Shown piece after piece: positions 27,563 to 38,100 of a stretch of 64,000 bases of DNA. The position numbers and the translations under genes are program-made. Source of the DNA: RPQJ01 sp963746325 (GTDB lineage: Bacteria; Pseudomonadota; Gammaproteobacteria; Steroidobacterales; Steroidobacteraceae); NCBI GenBank assembly GCA_963746325.1, contig CAVVBC010000017.1, forward strand, positions 1 to 64,000, given 5' to 3'. Numbering within the stretch: position 1 is the stretch's first letter; each line of letters begins with the position of its first letter. The notes beneath the pieces are model-generated. The model ran no database searches, was not told the DNA's origin, and worked only from the letters and a program-made list of their open reading frames with translations.

Positions 27563-28171
27563 GTTGCTGTCAGCGGCCTGCGCCGATTCGACCTGCAGCA
27601 GGTCCTCCGGCGTGTCGAGATCGAGACCCGCATTGCTCATGGGAACCCGTACGACTCGGTCGACGTTGCTGCGCAGTACCAGCCGCGGATCGCGCTCGCC
27701 GCGCAAGGCCAGCAGGTCGGTGAATGCCCAGCGCGGAAAAATCGCGGGCAGGCCGGGTGCACCCTGGTACAGGGCGGCAGCGATCAGGACCGGATGACGG
27801 CGCCAGCTCGCGTGCAGTCGGCGCAAGTCGTCCGCCGTCACGGCGACCTGGTCCGCCAGCAGCAACAGCAGCGCGGTCGATCCCGGCGGTGCCGAGTGGA
27901 CCGCCATGCGCACGGAACTGGCGATGCCTTCGTCCCAGCCGCGGTTGAACGCGATCGAGACCGCGCGCTGACGCAATGCCGGCGCAATCTCGCTGGCGTG
28001 GGCGCCGAGCACCACGCTGACTGACTGGCCGGTGATGAACGCAGCGTTGGCGGCAAGCGTGTGCAGGACGGGTTCCCCGCGCAGCCTGGCCAGCGGCTTG
28101 ATGCCGCCGAATCGCGTGCCCGGCCCTGCGGCCAGGATCGCGGCGTGGAGTCCGGCAACCTGCTCGTCCAT
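27551..28171 (-). CDS. MobA-like nucleotidyltransferase (MocA/CoxI-type NTP transferase)
   Basis: A 206-aa Rossmann-like nucleotidyltransferase: LHAAILAAGPGTRFGGIKPL at the nucleotide site (a glycine-proline variant of the usual AAGxSxRMGxxK), VVLGAHASEI, FNRGWDEGIASSVRMAV, LLLLADQVAV (Mg-binding Asp) and GLPAIFPRWAF. Closest to MocA-type molybdenum-cofactor cytidylyltransferases, which serve xanthine-dehydrogenase-like enzymes, but no such oxidase is nearby, so the substrate is open. It is divergent from thrA. Confidence 0.8.
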   Translation of the reverse strand: MDEQVAGLHAAILAAGPGTRFGGIKPLARLRGEPVLHTLAANAAFITGQSVSVVLGAHASEIAPALRQRAVSIAFNRGWDEGIASSVRMAVHSAPPGSTALLLLLADQVAVTADDLRRLHASWRRHPVLIAAALYQGAPGLPAIFPRWAFTDLLALRGERDPRLVLRSNVDRVVRVPMSNAGLDLDTPEDLLQVESAQAADSNGTP

Positions 28172-28259
28172 GGTTCGCTAGTTTGCCTGCCGCGCTGCAA
28201 GAAGATAGAGTTTCAAGGTTCGAAGCAACGAAATTCCCCCGCAAGATGCCGCCTCCTGC

Positions 28260-28280
28260 CCTGCCGCAAGCCGCGGCAGG
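28260..28280 (+). promoter_or_regulatory. hairpin in the thrA leader
   Basis: Perfect 8-bp stem CCTGCCGC / GCGGCAGG with loop AAGCC, 42 bases before the thrA start codon. It could form in the leader RNA, but there is no T-tract and no Thr/Ile-rich leader peptide was found, so attenuation is not supported. Confidence 0.3.
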
Positions 28281-28321
28281 CCAAGGCGCATGACGGGCGC
28301 CCGAATAAGCGAGTCCGTAGC

Positions 28322-30790
28322 GTGCAAGCCTGGAAAGTCCACAAGTTCGGCGGATCGAGCGTCGCCGACGCCGCGTGCATGGAGCGCGTCGCGAAGATCA
28401 TCGAGAACGATCCTGCCACGCGCAAGGCCGTCGTCCTGTCCGCCTGCAAGGGCGTGACCGATGCCTTGCTCGGCCTGATCGCACTGGCCGAGGCAGATTC
28501 GCCCGAACTCGACGACCGGCTGCGCGAACTGCGGGAACGCCACGTCGGCACCGCGCGGCAGCTGCTGGCCGGCGAGTCCTGCGACGAATTCATCGCCCAG
28601 CTGGCGGCCGATTGCCGCGACATCGGCGGCATCCTGCAGACCGTGCGCCTGGTCCGCAGCGCGTCGACCACGATGCGCGACCTCATCGCGGGCTATGGCG
28701 AGATCTGGTCCACGCGCCTGTTCGAGCGCCTGCTGCGCCGACGCGCCACCGGACACGTCCAGTGGCTCGATGCGCGCAAGGCGCTGCTGGTCGAATGGGG
28801 TCCGCTCGGCCCGGGCGTGCGCTGGCAGCAATCGCGCGCCAACATGGACGCGCTGGTGGCGTCCGATTTCATCGGCACGCTCGTGATCACGGGCTTCATC
28901 GCGACCGATACCCAGGGCCTGCAGACGACGCTGGGCCGCAACGGCAGCGACTTCTCCGCTTCGATCTTCGGTTCGCTGCTCGATGCAGCCGAGATCGTCA
29001 TCTGGACGGACGTCGACGGCGTGTTGAGCGCCGATCCGCGGCTGGTGCCGGAAGCGCAGGTGATCGATACGCTTTCCTACAACGAGGCGATGGAGCTGGC
29101 GTACTTCGGCGCGAAGGTCATCCATCCCTCGACCATGGCGCCCGCGGTCCAGAAGCGCATCCCGATCTGGATCAAGAACACGTTTGCCGCCGACCGGCCC
29201 GGCACCCTGATCCACGAGCGCTCGGACCCCGATCCGCTGGTGAAGGGCATCACGACGATCGACCGCATCGCGCTGGTCAACCTCGAAGGCGCGGGCATGA
29301 TCGGCGTGCCCGGCACGGCGCACCGGCTGTTCGGCGCGCTGCGCGAGGAGGGCATCTCGGTCATCCTCATTTCGCAGGGCAGTTCGGAGCATTCGATCTG
29401 CTTCGCCGTGCCGGAGCCCGAGGCCGAGCGCGCCGAACGCGTCCTGCGCCGTGCCTTCGACCCCGAGCTGCGCGAGGGGCAGATCCACAGCATCGAGATC
29501 AATCACGGCTGCAGCATCCTGGCCGTGGTCGGTGACGGCATGGCGGGCGCGCACGGCGTGGCGGCCAAGGTGTTCTCGGCGCTGGGCGCCGCGGGTGTCA
29601 ACGTGCGGGCCATCGCGCAGGGCGCGTCCGAGCGCAACATCTCCGTGGTCATCGACGGCCGCGGCAGTGCGCGCGCGCTGCGTGCCGCGCACTCGGCCTT
29701 CTACCTGTCGGCGCACACGGTTTCCATCGGCCTGATCGGCCCGGGACTCGTGGGCGGGGCACTGCTCGAACAGATCGCGGGGCAGATGCAGCGCCTGGCG
29801 CGGGATTTCAAGCTCGACCTGCGCGTGCGGGCGATCGCGGGCTCGAAATGGATGCGACTGTCGACCGGCGCCATCGACCTCACGCGCTGGCGCGACGACT
29901 ACAAGGCGGGCGGCGATCCGCTCGATCTCGACAAGTTCGCCGACCACGTCCACGCCGACCACTTCCCGCATGCCGTGATCATCGACTGCACGGCCAGCGC
30001 GGACGTCGCACGGCACTACCCGCACTGGCTCGCGGAAGGCATCCACATCGTCACGCCGAACAAGAAGGCGAACAGCGCGCCGTATGCGGAATACCAGCGT
30101 GTGAAGGACGCGCGGCGCACGGCGGGCGCGCACTACCTGTACGAAGCGACGGTCGGCGCGGGCCTGCCGGTGATCCAGACGCTGCGTGACCTGCGCGAAA
30201 CCGGCGACCAGATCCGGCGCATCGAAGGCATGTTCTCGGGCACGCTCGCGTACCTCTTCAACACCTGGGACGGTTCGCAGCCGTTCTCCACAGTGGTGAA
30301 TGACGCCAAGGCGCTGGGCTACACCGAGCCGGACCCGCGCGACGACCTGTCCGGCATGGACGTCGCGCGCAAGTTGATCATTCTCGCGCGTGAAATCGGC
30401 CTCCGCACCGAGATGGCGGAAGTAAAGGTCGAAAGCCTCGTGCCGGCCGCGCTCGACGGCTGCGGCGTCGACTCCTTCCTGCAGCGACTGCCCGAGTTCG
30501 ACCAGGCGATGCTGCAGCGACTGCGGGAGGCGACGGGCCGCGGCAACGTGCTGCGCTACGTCGGCTCGGTCGATGCGCAAGGCAAGGCCGAAGTGGGGCT
30601 CGTCGAACTGCCGCGGTCGCATCCCTTCGCCAACATCGCGCTCACGGACAACATCGTGCGGTTCGAGACCGCGCGTTACGACAAGAATCCGCTGATCGTG
30701 CAGGGACCGGGGGCGGGGCCGGACGTCACGGCAGCGGGCGTCTTCGCCGACCTGCTGCGCGTCTGTGCCTACCTCGGGGCGAAACTGTGA
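28322..30790 (+). CDS. thrA: bifunctional aspartate kinase / homoserine dehydrogenase I
   Basis: First and third steps from aspartate to threonine in one 822-aa polypeptide. Kinase domain about 1-300 (WKVHKFGGSSVAD, LSACKGVTDALL, GRNGSDFSASIFG, WTDVDGVLSADPR). Two ACT regulatory segments follow, about 315-455 (GVPGTAHRLFGALREEGISV, GAAGVNVRAIAQGASE). The dehydrogenase covers about 460-820 (GLIGPGLVGGALLEQI, DCTASADVARHY, TPNKKANS, EGMFSGTLAYLFN, GYTEPDPRDDLSGMDVARK). The GTG at 28322 gives the same length as E. coli ThrA (820). The stop overlaps thrB's GTG by four bases. Threonine feedback is expected from the ACT domains. Confidence 0.95.
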   Translation: MQAWKVHKFGGSSVADAACMERVAKIIENDPATRKAVVLSACKGVTDALLGLIALAEADSPELDDRLRELRERHVGTARQLLAGESCDEFIAQLAADCRDIGGILQTVRLVRSASTTMRDLIAGYGEIWSTRLFERLLRRRATGHVQWLDARKALLVEWGPLGPGVRWQQSRANMDALVASDFIGTLVITGFIATDTQGLQTTLGRNGSDFSASIFGSLLDAAEIVIWTDVDGVLSADPRLVPEAQVIDTLSYNEAMELAYFGAKVIHPSTMAPAVQKRIPIWIKNTFAADRPGTLIHERSDPDPLVKGITTIDRIALVNLEGAGMIGVPGTAHRLFGALREEGISVILISQGSSEHSICFAVPEPEAERAERVLRRAFDPELREGQIHSIEINHGCSILAVVGDGMAGAHGVAAKVFSALGAAGVNVRAIAQGASERNISVVIDGRGSARALRAAHSAFYLSAHTVSIGLIGPGLVGGALLEQIAGQMQRLARDFKLDLRVRAIAGSKWMRLSTGAIDLTRWRDDYKAGGDPLDLDKFADHVHADHFPHAVIIDCTASADVARHYPHWLAEGIHIVTPNKKANSAPYAEYQRVKDARRTAGAHYLYEATVGAGLPVIQTLRDLRETGDQIRRIEGMFSGTLAYLFNTWDGSQPFSTVVNDAKALGYTEPDPRDDLSGMDVARKLIILAREIGLRTEMAEVKVESLVPAALDGCGVDSFLQRLPEFDQAMLQRLREATGRGNVLRYVGSVDAQGKAEVGLVELPRSHPFANIALTDNIVRFETARYDKNPLIVQGPGAGPDVTAAGVFADLLRVCAYLGAKL

Positions 30791-31734
30791 GGGGTGATTC
30801 CACGCGTCGCTCGGCCACCGCTTTCGCGCCGGCGAGCGTCGGCAACGTCGGCGTCGGCTTCGACATCCTGGGTCACACGGTCGCGGCGCTGGGCGACCGC
30901 GTCCGTGCGACGCGGCGCGATGCTCCAGGCGTCTCGATCCGCTCGATCACCGGCATGGTCCCCGACCTGCCGCTCGACGCCGAGAAGAACACCGCCGGCA
31001 TGGCCGTGCTGGCGTTGTGCCGCGAACTCGCATTGCCGCATGGCTTCGACCTCGACATCGAGAAAGGCATCCCGCTCGGCTCCGGGCTGGGCGGGTCCGC
31101 GGCATCGGCCGTGGCCGGTGTCGTCGCCGCGGCGGCCCTCGTCGACGAGCACCTCGACCGCACGGAACTGCTCAAGTTCGCCATGCAGGGCGAGGCGGTC
31201 GCGAGCGGGGCCGTGCACGTGGACAACATCGCGCCGTCGCTGTTCGGCGGGCTGGTGCTGACGGTCGGCATCGACAATCCTTTCGTCAAGCAGATCCCGG
31301 TGCCCGAGACGATTCGCTGCGTGCTCGTGCATCCGCACATGGTGCTGCCGACGCGCGAGGCGCGCGCCATCCTGAGCAAGACCGTGGCGCTGTCCGACGT
31401 CATCTGGCAACAGGCGAACCTGGCGGGCTTTCTCGCCGGTTGCTTCACCAATGACATCGCCCTGATTCGCGAGTCGCTGCTCGACGTCGTGATCGAGCCG
31501 CAGCGACAGGTCCTCATCCCCGGCTTTGCCGACGTGAAGCAGGCGGCGCTGGCGGCGGGCGCGCTCGGCGGGTCGATTTCCGGTGCGGGCCCGACGGTGT
31601 TTGCCTGGGTCGACGAAGCCGACGCCGAAAAGGTGCGCGCGGGCATGGTCGAGGCCTTTGCCCGTCATGGCCTCGAGTCCGACAGCTGGGTTTCGACCAT
31701 CGATCGCGCCGGCGCGCGCGTCGTGGGTGACTGA
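30787..31734 (+). CDS. thrB: homoserine kinase
   Basis: GHMP-family kinase that phosphorylates homoserine with ATP. N-terminal FAPASVGNVGVGFDILGHTV, the ATP loop GSGLGGSAASAVAGVVAAAA (about 97-116), FKQADVKQ-like C-terminal part (VLIPGFADVKQAALAAGALGGSISGAGPTVFAW). 315 residues, the usual length. Starts at GTG 30787 overlapping thrA (GTGA) and ends 3 bases before thrC. Confidence 0.94.
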   Translation: MRGDSTRRSATAFAPASVGNVGVGFDILGHTVAALGDRVRATRRDAPGVSIRSITGMVPDLPLDAEKNTAGMAVLALCRELALPHGFDLDIEKGIPLGSGLGGSAASAVAGVVAAAALVDEHLDRTELLKFAMQGEAVASGAVHVDNIAPSLFGGLVLTVGIDNPFVKQIPVPETIRCVLVHPHMVLPTREARAILSKTVALSDVIWQQANLAGFLAGCFTNDIALIRESLLDVVIEPQRQVLIPGFADVKQAALAAGALGGSISGAGPTVFAWVDEADAEKVRAGMVEAFARHGLESDSWVSTIDRAGARVVGD

Positions 31735-31737
31735 CCG

Positions 31738-33047
31738 ATGCAGTTCCAGAGCACGCGCGACTCCAGCCATCGCGTCGGCCTCAGTGAGGCGATTGCCCAG
31801 GGGCTCGCGCCGGACGGCGGCCTCTATGTTCCCACCGAACTTCCTGGCATCAGCCTGCGTGAGTTCGAAGGCGCGCGCTCGATCCCCGAGGTGGCCGAGG
31901 TGCTGCTGCGGCCGTTCGCGGCCGGCGATGCGATCGCCAGGCAGATGCCGGCGATCGTCAACGACGCGTTCAATTTCCCGGCGCCGATCGTGGACGTGCA
32001 GGGTGCGCCCGGCCCGTTGTCGGTGCTCGAGCTGTTCCATGGCCCGACGGCGGCGTTCAAGGATTTCGGCGCACGATTCCTGGCCGCGTCGCTCGAGCGG
32101 ATACCGCGCACTGATCCGCGACGGCTGACGATCCTGGTCGCCACGTCGGGCGATACGGGTGGTGCCGTGGCGGCGGCCTTCTACGAGCGATCCTGGGTCG
32201 ACGTCGTCGTGCTGTATCCCCGGGGCCTCGTGTCCGCGCGCCAGGAGAAGCAGCTGGCATGCTGGGGCAAGAACGTGCGCACGCTCGCCGTCGCCGGCAC
32301 GTTCGACGATTGCCAGCGCATGGTGAAGGAAGCGTTCGTCGATCCAGCGCTCGCGCCGCGACCTGCAGCTGTCTTCCGCCAACAGCATCAACGTGGGCCG
32401 GTTGCTGCCGCAGATGGCGTACTACGCCCAGTCGAGCCTCGAGCTCTTCCGGCGCGACGGGCGTGCGCCCAACTACATCGTGCCCTCGGGCAACCTCGGC
32501 AACGTCGCCGCGTGCCTGTGGGCGCGCAAGGTGGGGTTGCCGATCGGCGAGGTGATGCTCGCCACCAATGCCAACACGACCGTCCCCGACTTCTTGCGAA
32601 CGGGCCAGTGGGAGCCGCGACCGAGCCTCGCCACGCTGGCGTCCGCCATGGACGTCGGCAATCCCAGCAACATGGAACGCCTGCGTTGGCTGTTCGGCGA
32701 CGTCGAGCACCTGCGGGGCGCCTTCACTGCGCAAACCGTCAGCGACGACGAAATCCGGGCCACCATCAAGCGTGATCATGCCGCCTACGGCCAGACGTGG
32801 TGCCCGCACACCGCGACGGCTGCGCACCTGTATGCGCAGTTGCCCGCGGCGCGCCTCGACGAACGCTGGGTGCTGGTGGGCACCGCGCACCCCGCCAAGT
32901 TCAACGACGTGGTCGAGCCGCTGATCGGCACCCAGGTGCCCGTGCCGCAGGCGCTGGCGGACCTGCTCTCGTCTGCCTTCGTTGCAGCGCGACGTTGCGC
33001 CACGGCTCGACGACCTGCGCCAGGTCCTGACTGGGAGTGTTGCTTGA
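31738..33047 (+). pseudogene. thrC: threonine synthase, frame broken twice
   Basis: PLP enzyme converting phosphohomoserine to threonine. Motifs: STRDSSHRVGLSEAI, LAPDGGLYVP, LELFHGPTAAFKDFG with the PLP lysine at residue 108, LVATSGDTGGAVAAAF, SANSINVGRLLPQ, PSGNLGNVAAC and TAHPAKF. Single-base breaks occur near 32355 (FVDPALA / RDLQLSS) and near 32975 (LADLLS / PSLQRDVAPRLDD); the last frame stops at 33047. Apart from these the protein is complete, about 436 residues. As the terminal gene of thrABC it should be needed for prototrophy, so sequencing error is the likelier cause. The stop overlaps the TTG of the NERD gene (TTGA). Confidence 0.88.
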
Positions 33048-33631
33048 AGAACCTGCTTGGCTTGCCGGTGTGGTTGTGGGTGGTGTTCGGGGTCGGCCTG
33101 ACCGGCGTCGCCGCGTACTTCATCCGCGAAAAAGTGCGCCAGGTGCGGGCGCGCCGGGCCATCGACAACGTCATTTCGTCGGTGGCGTTCGACGAGCTGC
33201 GCAACGTGCTGTTGACCACCGGCGCGGGCGACCAGATCCACGTCAACTACCTGCTGCTGACGCAGAACGGGTTGCTGGTCATCGACCTGTTCGACGCCCA
33301 CGGCATGGTGTTCGCGGCCGAGAAGATGGAGCAGTGGTCCATCTTCGGGCCCAAGCGCCACTTCATGATCACGAACCCGCTGCCGATGCTTTACGACCGG
33401 GTCGCGGTGGTGCGGCAGTTCGCCGGTGACGACGTGCCGGTCGAGGGCCGCATCGTGTTCTCGATGCGCGGCGAGTTCCCCAAGGGCCGGCCCGAAGCCG
33501 TGATCCGGCTCGACGAACTGCAGGACCAGTTCCCGGCAGTCGAGCGTTCCGCGGGCGGCGCGGCGGCGGCGTTCGCCGACGTCTGGGAACGCATCAAGCA
33601 GTCGTCGCAGCCCAACCCGCTCGCTGGCTGA
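33044..33631 (+). CDS. membrane-anchored NERD-domain protein
   Basis: A 195-aa protein with one N-terminal transmembrane helix (about 8-26, VWLWVVFGVGLTGVAAYFI). A NERD-type nuclease-related domain follows: IDNVISSVAFDELRNVLLTTG, HVNYLLLTQNGLLVIDLFDAHG and FFGPKRHFMITNP-like spacing (WSIFGPKRHFMITNP). The canonical D…E-x-K catalytic set of restriction-like folds is only partly visible, so nuclease activity is uncertain. The TTG start overlaps thrC's stop, which couples it to the threonine operon. It lies 134 bases before the SIR2–TIR gene. Confidence 0.75.
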   Translation: MKNLLGLPVWLWVVFGVGLTGVAAYFIREKVRQVRARRAIDNVISSVAFDELRNVLLTTGAGDQIHVNYLLLTQNGLLVIDLFDAHGMVFAAEKMEQWSIFGPKRHFMITNPLPMLYDRVAVVRQFAGDDVPVEGRIVFSMRGEFPKGRPEAVIRLDELQDQFPAVERSAGGAAAAFADVWERIKQSSQPNPLAG

Positions 33632-33765
33632 ACTCCCCGCCACGGCGGGCTGCCGCAGTCGTGGCTTGCCCTTTCCCGGTCCAGGAAACGCTAGACTCCG
33701 CGCAACAATAGGACGCGGGGGAAGGGAATGTCTGCGACCGCCGAGGGCTGGGGTAGCGACCGCCA

Positions 33766-35163
33766 ATGAACGCGACCGCTCCGCTGCGCGGGCCCGACAG
33801 CCTGCGCGACTTCGATGAAGACGCGTGGGACGACCTCCTCAACTACATCGAGGAGCGCCGCGTCATCCCGATCGTCGGGCCCGACCTGCTGCGCGTCGAG
33901 ACCGACCAGGGTCCGCGGCTGCTCTACGAATGGCTGGCAGAGAAACTGGCTGCCAAGCTCGCGGTGGATCCGCAGGGCTTGCCGCAGCCGCTCACGCTCA
34001 ACGACGTCGTCTGCAGTTACCTGGGCCAGCGGGGGCGCCGCGAGGAGGCGTACACGCGGCTGCGTTCGATCATGCGCGAGGTGCAGCTCGCGCCGCCCAT
34101 GGCATTGCGGCAACTGGCGCAGATCACCGATTTCGACCTGTTCGTCACGACGACGTTCGACCCGCTGCTCGAGCAGGCCGTCAACATGGAACGCTTCGGC
34201 GGCGAGCCGCATGCCGAGGTCATCGCCTACGCGCCGAACCGCGTCTCCGACCTGCCCGCCGAACGCGGGCAACTGCAGCGTCCGGTCGTGTACCACATGC
34301 TCGGCAGGCTCTCGGCGTCGCCGACGTACGTCATCTCCGACGAGGACATGCTCGAGTTCATCTGCGCGCTGCAGTCCGAGCACCTGACGCCCGAGAAGCT
34401 GTTCCACGAACTCGAGCACAGCCACCTGCTGCTGATCGGCAGCGATTTTTCCAATTGGCTCGCGCGCCTGTTCCTGCGCATGGCCAAGCGCAAGCGGCTG
34501 TCGGATCCGCGCGATTTCGGGGAGATCCTTGCCGACGACCACACGTCGAAGGACGACCGGCTGCTCGCCTTCCTGCAGCAGGTCAGCGTGCGCACGCGCG
34601 TGTTCAGCGGGGCCGAGTCGTTCGTCGCCGAGTTGCACCAACGCTGGCTGCAGCGACAGCGTCCGCTGGCTGCCAGTGCCAATAGCGCTCTGTCGCCGCA
34701 GCGTTTCCTGCCTCCCGCGCGAGAGATGCCGGAGAACGCGATCTTCATCAGCTACGCGCGCGAAGACCTGCCGGCCGTGCAGCGGCTGAAGGCTGCGCTC
34801 GATGCCGCGGGCCTCGTGACCTGGTTCGACCTCGACCGCCTCGAAGGCGGCGACGACTACGATCGCAAGATCCGCGCGAACATCAACCGGTGCAGCTTCT
34901 TCCTGCCGGTGATCTCGGGCTCGACGCAGCGGCGGCTGGAGGCCTACTTCCGCCGTGAGTGGAGCTATGCCGTGGATCGCTCACGCAACATCGCTGAAGG
35001 CGCCGTGTTCATCCTGCCGGTCTCCATCGACGAGACGCCCGAAGCCGAGGCGCTGGTGCCCGAGAAGTTCAAGGCCGTCCACATCTCGCGCCTGCCCGGC
35101 GGCGAGCCCTCGCCTGAGTTCGTGCGCCGCCTGCAGGAACTTTCGAATTCGCGTCGCGCATGA
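33766..35163 (+). CDS. SIR2-like + TIR two-domain protein (putative NAD-consuming effector)
   Basis: A 465-aa cytoplasmic protein. An N-terminal SIR2-like domain spans about 15-290: RRVIPIVGPDLLRVE in place of the usual GAG loop, FVTTTFDPLLEQA, and VYHMLGRLSASPTYVISDED with the conserved His. The Asn commonly found in TTN(Y/F)D is Thr here, so the NAD chemistry may differ. A C-terminal TIR domain follows, about 320-450: AIFISYAREDLPAVQRLKAA, WFDLDRLEGGDDYDRKI, FFLPVIS and the REW glutamate at the position used by TIR NADases. In other systems each domain depletes NAD or makes signalling nucleotides (Thoeris carries them on two proteins). The stop overlaps the start of the nSTAND gene (ATGA), so the two are coupled. 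Role in defence is an inference. Confidence 0.85.
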   Translation: MNATAPLRGPDSLRDFDEDAWDDLLNYIEERRVIPIVGPDLLRVETDQGPRLLYEWLAEKLAAKLAVDPQGLPQPLTLNDVVCSYLGQRGRREEAYTRLRSIMREVQLAPPMALRQLAQITDFDLFVTTTFDPLLEQAVNMERFGGEPHAEVIAYAPNRVSDLPAERGQLQRPVVYHMLGRLSASPTYVISDEDMLEFICALQSEHLTPEKLFHELEHSHLLLIGSDFSNWLARLFLRMAKRKRLSDPRDFGEILADDHTSKDDRLLAFLQQVSVRTRVFSGAESFVAELHQRWLQRQRPLAASANSALSPQRFLPPAREMPENAIFISYAREDLPAVQRLKAALDAAGLVTWFDLDRLEGGDDYDRKIRANINRCSFFLPVISGSTQRRLEAYFRREWSYAVDRSRNIAEGAVFILPVSIDETPEAEALVPEKFKAVHISRLPGGEPSPEFVRRLQELSNSRRA

Positions 35164-38100
35164 AGACAATACAACCCGATATCGCCACCGAGACGACGAT
35201 CGACCCGCAGAATCCGTGGCTCGGCCTGTCGAGCTATTCGGAGGAGACGCGAGCCTATTTCCACGGCCGTGACGAGGAGGCCGCCGAACTCGCGCGGCGC
35301 GTGCAGCGCAAGCTGCTCACCGTGCTGTTCGGCCAGTCGGGCCTCGGCAAGACGTCACTGCTGCGTGCCGGCCTCGTTCCGCGTTTGCGCGGATCGGGGT
35401 TTTGCCCTGTTTACGTACGCATCGATTACGCGGCGGAGTCGCCGTCGCCGGCGGAACAGATCAAGCAGGCGATCTTCCGCGCCACGTCCGAGGCCGGGCA
35501 CTGGACCGAGGCCGGCTCGGCCGTCGAGGGCGAGTCGCTGTGGGAATTCCTGCACCACCGTGGCGACCTGCTGCGCGATGCCGCAGGCAACACCGTACTG
35601 CCGCTGCTGATCTTCGACCAGTTCGAGGAAATCTTCACGCTGGCGCAGGCGGACGACGCGGGGCGGCGGCGTGCACAGCGCTTCATCGACGAGCTCTCCG
35701 ACCTGGTCGAGAACCGGCCGCCGGCCGAACTCGAGGCGCGCATCGACCGCGACGAAGTCGCCGCGGAAGACTTCGACTTTGCGCGCGCCGATTACCGCAT
35801 CCTGATCGCGCTGCGCGAGGACTACCTGGCCCACCTCGAGGCGGTGAAGGGCAAGATGCCCTCGATCACCCAGAACCGCATGCGGCTCGCGCGCATGAAC
35901 GGTCAGCAGGCGCTGAGTGCGGTGATGCAGCCGGGTGGCAAGCTCGTCTCGCAGGAAGTCGCAGAGTCGATCGTGCGCTTCGTCGCCGGCGGCTCCGAGC
36001 TGCAGAACGCCGAAGTCGAGCCCTCGCTGCTGAGCCTGATCTGCCGCGAGCTCAATACCGTGCGCCAGGCCCAGGGGCGGCCCGAGATCTCGGCCGACCT
36101 GCTCGCGGGCTCGCGCGACACCATCCTCACGGAGTTCTACGAACGCGCGCTGGCGGATCAGCCGCCGGGTGTGCGTCGCGTCATCGAAGACGAACTGCTC
36201 ACCGAGTCCGGCTATCGCGAGAGCCTGGCCGAGGAGCGCGTGGCCAAGGCATTGGCTGCCGCGGGCGCTGAGCCCGATGCGCTGGCGAAGCTCGTCGACC
36301 GCCGCCTGCTGCGCATCGAGGAACGCCTCGACATGCGACGGGTCGAGCTCACGCACGACGTGCTGTGCAGCGTGGTGCGCTCCAGCCGCAACTTGCGCCA
36401 CGAGCGCGAGGCTCGCGACGAAGCTGAGCGCATGCTCGCCGCGCAGCAGGAGCGGGCGGCCGAGACGCGTCGCACCCTGCGCAAGACCCGCACCTTCGCC
36501 ATGGTTGCCGCCGGCCTGATGCTGGTCGCGCTGGTCAGCGCGGTGTTCGGCTGGATCAACTGGAACCGTGCCAAGGCGGCGGATCAGCAGGCGCAGAAGG
36601 CGCGTGCAGACGCCGAAAAGCTGGTCGGCTTCCTGATCGAGGATTTCTACGCCGAACTCGAGCCCACCGGCCGGCTCGAGACCATGGGCAAGCTCGCGCA
36701 CATGGCCGTGAGCTACTACGACGGCCTGCCCAAGGAACTGCTGACGCCGCAGACGCAGGCCTACCGTGGCATGGCGCTGATCCGCGAAGCTGGCGCGTTG
36801 CTCGCGCGCGGCGAATTCGAGCCGGCGAACCCGAAGCTCGACGAAGCCACACGTATCTTCGAAGGGCTGCGCGCGCAGGGCATCGCGACCGAGGACGTGG
36901 CGGTGGGCCTGGCCCTGTCGAAGTTCGTACGATTTTCCGCTTGGGGCGTAGGGGGTGCACCGGGATCCAAGCCAACGGACCTGCAGGAGGTGGCTGACCT
37001 GCTGCGGCCGTGGAGCAAGCAGCCAGGAACATCGGCGCAGACCCGCATGCTCTATGCCGACGTGCTCAACTACCTCAGCCACACGCTGCCCGAAGGCCAG
37101 GACGTTGCGGCCTGTGAGGAGGCCCGGGCGATCCTGCTCGACGCCGGAGCGCGCAACTTGACGGATCTGCGCGCGGCCTCGATCTATGCCGACACGACGG
37201 ACTCGCAGGCGCGCCACCTGCTGCAGATGGGCAAAGTCGAGGACACTGCACGGCTCGAGGCCGAGGTCTACGACTATGCCGAGAAAGTGCTGGCCAAGCG
37301 CCCGGGCGACCTGAGGTCGATGGCGAATCGCGCCCTGGCCGCGGACCTGCTGGGCCGGCTCGCAATTCGGCGGTACGACTACGGCGTCGCCGCAGAATAC
37401 GCCGCGAAGTCGGCCCAAGCCGGCGAAAACTATGTCCGCTTCAATCCGTCCGACCTGAACTCCTGGGTGTACTGGAGTCGCGGGCTGGATCAGCAGGCGC
37501 TGGTGCTGCTGTCGGAGGGCAAGATCGACGCGGCGATCGAAGGGTACCGCAAGGTCGTGGCACTCGATCGCGATCCGCGCAAGCCTGCCAGTCTTGCTCC
37601 CATGTTCTGGAACAACTGGGGCCAGGTGATGATCAACGAGGCTCGCGCCGGTCAGTTCGAAGCGGCCCGGAAATCCCATTCGATGGCGGTGGCCGCGGCC
37701 AAGGAAGCGGGCGCCACGGAGAAGCCGGGCAGCAGTCGGCGTGTGATGTTCGACCTGTACGGTGACGTGCTGCAGGCCCGGCTCGACCTCGAGATGGGCA
37801 ACAACCAAGCCGCTTTCGACCAGTCGACGCAAGTCGCCGAACGACTGCGCGCCCTTACTTTTGCTGATGGGACCAGTGGCGGCAACTTCCGCGACGCCGG
37901 CGCGGTCCGCACCAATTTCCTGCGCAACACGCTCGGCCTGCAGACGCTTGCGGCCCTGCGTACGGGCCGCTTCGGCGAGGCCGAAGCAGCTGCGCGCGAA
38001 CGCGCGGGCCTGCCACCGAATCCGTTTTCAGAGCAGGATCCGCAGGACGAGAAGTCGCGCGCTCAAGTCACCCTCGCGCACGCGCTGGCGCTGCAGGGGC

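Noticed and set aside
28172..28321. Threonine attenuator before thrA
   Set aside because: A hairpin exists at 28260-28280, but there is no leader peptide rich in Thr/Ile and no T-run.
28178..30622. Long minus-strand frame (814 codons) opposite thrA
   Set aside because: Arginine/aspartate/histidine-rich shadow of a conserved gene, a usual effect of high GC. Similar shadows opposite the nSTAND gene (35355-37832), the RND gene (2820-4610) and the sulfatase gene (11238-13079) were left out for the same reason.
32393..33631. A fusion of threonine synthase and NERD protein
   Set aside because: The middle part of thrC and the NERD gene happen to share a frame after a single-base break; thrC has its own stop at 33047 in another frame.
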